Positions 20,201 to 23,174 of a stretch of DNA of 23,174 nucleotides are shown piece by piece. Numbering within the stretch: the first letter of the stretch is position 1; each line of letters starts with the position of its first letter. The DNA comes from a virus, in the IMG/VR virus record IMGVR_UViG_3300049893_002132, positions 1-23,174 of that record; one strand, 5' to 3'. Position numbers and translations under genes: made by a program. The notes under the pieces were generated by a model. The model saw only the letters and a list, made by a program, of their open reading frames with translations. It was not told the DNA's origin and made no database searches.

Positions 20201-20817
20201 GTAATTACTCCGTCCGTATTTTTGTGACCGCACAGTACCTGCATCTCCGCTCTCATCCGGTAGCCCTTGCGAAAAACAGCCTGGGTCCAATGCCAGTCAA
20301 AATATTCTTTCGCCGGGTCAGTGGGCGCGCCCACAAACGGCGTCTCCTCCAACACTCTCCGCTGGATCAGGATACAGCCCAGCCCGGCCCCGCTGCAATC
20401 AATGATACCCTGTTTCCGGGCCGCCTTCCATAAGCCAGGGGTGACGCTCAGGCTCTCGCCCAGGTTGCGCACCGGCTCAGGGTGCGGCTTGTACCGCTGT
20501 AAAATGTTGCTGACCCCGTTGTTCCTAAACTGGTAGCAGCCATAGGCTACATCGCAATCCAGCGCCTCCAGGCGGGTCAGCGTGTCGGGAGGCGGGATAA
20601 TATCGCTCTCGATCACCAGCATCGCCCCATACGGGCCGCTTAAGAACAGGTCTCTGGCCCGCTGGTACTGGTGCAGGTGATCGAGATACGGATTGCCGGT
20701 CGGGTTATCGTGCTGGAACAGGAGGGAGATTGCCTCCTCCCGTTCCAGCGATAACACCGCCCTAACCGTTTCAGGTTCCAGCCGGTAAACCGGCGTAAAC
20801 GCCAAAACGTCGGTCAT
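20185..20817 (-). CDS. Glycosyltransferase-like protein, 210 aa
   Basis: It lies directly after the major capsid gene. MTDVLAFTPVYRLEPETVRAVLSLERE looks like a GT-A opening, LVIESDIIPPPDTL (residues 68-80) carries an ESD in the DXD position, and the C-terminal half has CSGAGLGCILIQRRVLEETPF followed by a W-rich region (DWHWTQAVFRKGYRMRAEMQVLCGHKN), a pattern typical of GT-A transferases with a late aromatic/acidic loop. It overlaps the next GT gene. Paired glycosyltransferases in a phage head operon would suit decoration of capsid or DNA. Confidence 0.65.
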   Translation of the reverse strand: MTDVLAFTPVYRLEPETVRAVLSLEREEAISLLFQHDNPTGNPYLDHLHQYQRARDLFLSGPYGAMLVIESDIIPPPDTLTRLEALDCDVAYGCYQFRNNGVSNILQRYKPHPEPVRNLGESLSVTPGLWKAARKQGIIDCSGAGLGCILIQRRVLEETPFVGAPTDPAKEYFDWHWTQAVFRKGYRMRAEMQVLCGHKNTDGVITWPPS

Positions 20818-20820
20818 AGA

Positions 20821-22017
20821 TCAACCGGTTGGATGATCCTTGTAGCCAATCGCCTCGGCCTGCAACACCCCGTACACGGTGCGGAAGTAGTAGTGCAGGC
20901 TGATTTGCCCGGTGGACGCCTTGCTGTAGGGGTCGCGCAGCACAGTGAAGCCCGGCGCTTCCCGGTAGCCGACAAAGTTCCAGTTGCCAAAGTAAACACT
21001 CTTGGCGCTGGCTCCGATAGCTGCCGCCTTGTCGCTCAAGGCGACCGGATAGCCGAGCAGCTGCCCCGGTGCGGCGCTGCCAAGCGTCTGCTCAGCGTAC
21101 AGCCGCTCCGTCCCAGTGAGCGCCCGGATGGCCCACAGCGTCGAGGATCGCATCACCCAGGCCACACTGGCGGTATCGTCCAGGTAGTGCGACAGGTCCA
21201 CGTTGCCGCAGATCGCTTCCAGTTCCCCCGCCGCAATGGCCGAAGCCGAGGCGAAGTTCCCGAAGTCGGTTCCGTTGGAGGCCACCTCGGTCAAGAGCAG
21301 GTTGTTGTGCGTTTTAGCCATTCCCCGGCCCACGAAATCGGCCAGGAAGTCCAAAATTCGGCTGTCCTCGTCCTCAAGCAGTTCCAGCGACAAATCCACC
21401 CGCTTGGTGTATTTCACCAGGGTCAGGGCCTTCGTGCCCAGGGCCGGCGCATCCTGATCGTTGCCGCTGCCCTCGGAGGTGCTGACAAACTCACCATCCG
21501 CCTCGGCGTCAAGCGGTACGTTCACGGTAGTGCCCTGGCCGGGGATCAAACGGATACCCAGGCGAGCCGCCAGCATGCTTTCGTCGCGCCGGGCAATGAT
21601 CCCCTGGAAGTGGCCATCGGGGACAGCATAGCCACCGTCAGCATCTGTGCCCACGTTCATGTCGGTCGCGTTGCTGGCCCGCAGTTCCCGCAGCCCGCCG
21701 CCGTCGCCGGTGCGCACCCAATGGGAAAAGGCTTGGGTCTCACTGCTGCCTCTGGGCAAGCGGTTGATCCGGGGCGCCTCCATCCGGTGGATGGGCGCAG
21801 CCTGGCTTGCCGTCATTTGCATTTCCATCGCCCGCTGGCTCTCCAGCCGCTCGATGCGGGTTTGCACCCCATTGGCCTGGCTCACAAAGTCGTTGTACTC
21901 GCCCTGCTCGGCTTCGCTCAGGTCGCGGTTCTCGGCCTCCGCCTTATTCAGCATGGCCCCCGCCTGCTCAATCAGGCCGGCCCGCAGTTCTCTTAATTGT
22001 TGGATCGGGTCCATCAT
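20821..22017 (-). CDS. Major capsid protein, HK97 fold, 398 aa
   Basis: The first about 110 residues are a helical delta/scaffold domain (QLRELRAGLIEQAGAMLNKAEAENRDLSEAEQGEYNDFV), normally cut off by the protease gene just upstream. The remainder has the HK97-fold pattern: ATDMNVGTDADGGYAVPDGHFQGIIARRDESMLAARLGIRLIPGQGTTVNVP, then VKYTKRVDLSLELLEDEDSRILDFLADFVGRGMA and a C-terminal LGYPVALSDK...YFGNWNFVGYREAPG. AAGGAG lies seven bases before ATG 22017. It forms the icosahedral shell. Confidence 0.95.
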   Translation of the reverse strand: MMDPIQQLRELRAGLIEQAGAMLNKAEAENRDLSEAEQGEYNDFVSQANGVQTRIERLESQRAMEMQMTASQAAPIHRMEAPRINRLPRGSSETQAFSHWVRTGDGGGLRELRASNATDMNVGTDADGGYAVPDGHFQGIIARRDESMLAARLGIRLIPGQGTTVNVPLDAEADGEFVSTSEGSGNDQDAPALGTKALTLVKYTKRVDLSLELLEDEDSRILDFLADFVGRGMAKTHNNLLLTEVASNGTDFGNFASASAIAAGELEAICGNVDLSHYLDDTASVAWVMRSSTLWAIRALTGTERLYAEQTLGSAAPGQLLGYPVALSDKAAAIGASAKSVYFGNWNFVGYREAPGFTVLRDPYSKASTGQISLHYYFRTVYGVLQAEAIGYKDHPTG

Positions 22018-22027
22018 AAACTCCTTG

Positions 22028-22648
22028 TTATTTTTTTAGCTTGATCAACTCTAATCTATGCCGCCGCAGATTCAGCCGCCCGGCTGCCTCTGCCCTGGCC
22101 CGCTCAGCCGCCCGGCTGAGTAAGATGTCCTGTTTCTCTTTGATCGCCGCCAGGTGATCCCGTACCGCCACCGAGGTCGTCGGATAGGCCGGAAATGTCA
22201 CCGGGCTAACATCAAACAATTTAACCCGGTGCAGCAGGCGGATCGGTAAATCCTGTTCTCCGCCTGCCGGCTGCCAGCTTTCATTTTCCACCGTAAAGCC
22301 AAACGAGGATTGATTGACATCGCCCCGTTTCAGGCTGACCAGCAGATCACGGGCCATCTGGGTATCGGGAGGGATAATTTCATAGCGCAGCCCCAGGTCG
22401 TCTTCTACCAGTTTAAGCGTCCCTGCCCGGTTGCGCCCCAGCACCGCCGAGGGGTCGTGATTAAAAAGTGCCCGTACATCGTCGTCCCGAATAGCCTGGG
22501 CAAACGCTCCCGGCCTGACAATCTCCCGAAAGCCGCCCAGGTCCTCAGACACCTGGTTGAACACGGCCCCATAGCCGATAATTTTGGCCTGGCTGCCCTC
22601 TTCCACCAGCCGAATTTCGGCCTGATAAAATCGTCGCTCGATGTCCAT
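22028..22648 (-). CDS. HK97-type prohead protease, 206 aa
   Basis: A serine protease of the herpes-assemblin/HK97 gp4 family. H64 in LFNHDPSAVLGR and S115 in QSSFGF are the catalytic His and Ser, and GFREIVRPGAFAQAI and VKLFDVSPVTFPAYPTTSV are family blocks. The helical C-terminus (residues about 165-206) fits a removable tail. GGAGAGGTG precedes ATG 22648. It would cleave the scaffold domain of the major capsid protein and itself during maturation. Confidence 0.94.
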   Translation of the reverse strand: MDIERRFYQAEIRLVEEGSQAKIIGYGAVFNQVSEDLGGFREIVRPGAFAQAIRDDDVRALFNHDPSAVLGRNRAGTLKLVEDDLGLRYEIIPPDTQMARDLLVSLKRGDVNQSSFGFTVENESWQPAGGEQDLPIRLLHRVKLFDVSPVTFPAYPTTSVAVRDHLAAIKEKQDILLSRAAERARAEAAGRLNLRRHRLELIKLKK

Positions 22649-22651
22649 TAT

Positions 22652-23174
22652 TCACCTCTCCGCTATTACTACACAGTCACAGCCGCCGTGCGCCGGCGGA
22701 TGGCCCAGGTCTACCCGGCTAGAAAGTGGCCTGTCAGCGCCTTCCGGCTGAAAATCCGTATCTTTTCCCAGGAAAACTTTTTCAATTTCTACTACCGTGC
22801 CATTTAGCGCGCGGCAGTAGGGGCAGGTTTCGCCCGTAGCCACCCACCGCTTACGGGTAATCTGGAATAAACCATAAAATGTCAGGGTCAGGGCATTGAG
22901 CGCGTTAAATGTTTCGTGCCGGCCCACCTTGCCCGCCCGCTTTTCGTCCCATTCGTCCAGCCGCCCGGTCAGCAGCGGCTGCGGCTCCACATTGGCCTGG
23001 ATCGCCTCATCCAGAATCGACATCAGTTGCAGGCGGCTGGAATTGGCCTCCCGCGAAGCCAGCGCAGCCGCGTATGCCTCAATAAACTGGCGGATGTCCT
23101 CGCTGGATTTTGGCTCCTGCTCTAGTTCATTTCCCACCAACAGCCCCGCCTGGTCCGCATAGGCCAGCAGAACC
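22652..23174 (-). CDS. MuF-like head morphogenesis protein (5' end off window)
   Basis: The frame is open to the right edge, so the visible 173 residues are the C-terminal part; a GTG at 23140 is only an internal codon. Residues in the last third show CPYCRALNGTVVEIEKVF and a final LGHPPAHGGCDCVVI, the CxxC/HPxCxC pattern of MuF/SPP1 gp7-type head morphogenesis domains. The N-terminal visible part is helical (EDIRQFIEAYAAALASREANS). The protein lies before the protease and joins the portal; it may be a fusion with portal or a separate gene. Confidence 0.75.
   Translation of the reverse strand, partial: VLLAYADQAGLLVGNELEQEPKSSEDIRQFIEAYAAALASREANSSRLQLMSILDEAIQANVEPQPLLTGRLDEWDEKRAGKVGRHETFNALNALTLTFYGLFQITRKRWVATGETCPYCRALNGTVVEIEKVFLGKDTDFQPEGADRPLSSRVDLGHPPAHGGCDCVVIAER

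Noticed and set aside
20833-21996. 387-residue plus-strand frame opposite the major capsid gene
   Set aside because: It is antisense to an unmistakable HK97-fold capsid gene; long antisense frames are common in GC-rich DNA.
1-23174. CRISPR arrays and tRNA genes
   Set aside because: No regularly spaced repeats with unique spacers and no cloverleaf-like sequences were seen on inspection.

Overview
The window is most of a tailed-phage genome, either a prophage or a viral contig. It carries a tyrosine integrase, a rightward module of small early and accessory genes, and a leftward HK97-type head and siphovirus-type tail module. GC is moderately high, gene packing is tight with ATGA/TAATG-type overlaps, and ribosome sites are mostly AGGAG-like. 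The host cannot be named from the sequence. A Gram-negative or Chloroflexota-like environmental bacterium is possible, but this is a weak guess.

Layout. Positions 1-903 (minus) hold a nearly complete phage integrase whose C-terminus runs off the left edge. Positions 964-4144 (plus) hold a compact early operon: a winged-helix protein that looks like a lambda O-type replication initiator with candidate iterons inside its own gene, a cysteine-rich mini-protein, an adenine-methyltransferase-like protein and six small proteins, several with zinc-knuckle or coiled-coil character. Positions 4197-6439 are a run of integron-type gene cassettes separated by four clear attC sites (4549-4656, 4974-5081, 5312-5414, 5962-6085). 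The cassettes carry a zinc-ribbon protein, two HNH nucleases, a cytosine-methyltransferase-like protein and an unknown 66-residue protein. No integron integrase is visible, so this is a CALIN-like array (attC cluster lacking an integron integrase) inside a phage. Positions 6572-8459 hold a two-helix membrane protein and three small proteins, with two repeat clusters that may be operators or an origin.

From 8506 to the right edge everything is on the minus strand and is the late module. Read in transcription order from the right it is: a MuF-like head protein (5' end off the window), HK97-type prohead protease, major capsid protein, two glycosyltransferase-like proteins, a small protein, head-tail connector, head-closure protein, HK97 gp10-like protein, DUF3168-like tail terminator, two tandem paralogues, tail tube, tail assembly chaperone G with a -1 frameshift into T, tape measure, a small distal-tail protein, two beta-propeller/PKD/jelly-roll-like tail proteins, a baseplate-hub-like protein, a tail fibre with LDADLLDG repeats and a small last gene. 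Early and late modules converge near 8460-8506, where a nested inverted repeat sits.

The most unusual element is the attC cassette array in the accessory region of the phage. It suggests that the phage acquires or trades DNA-modification and nuclease genes through a host integron integrase. No gene-free stretch exceeds 300 bases.
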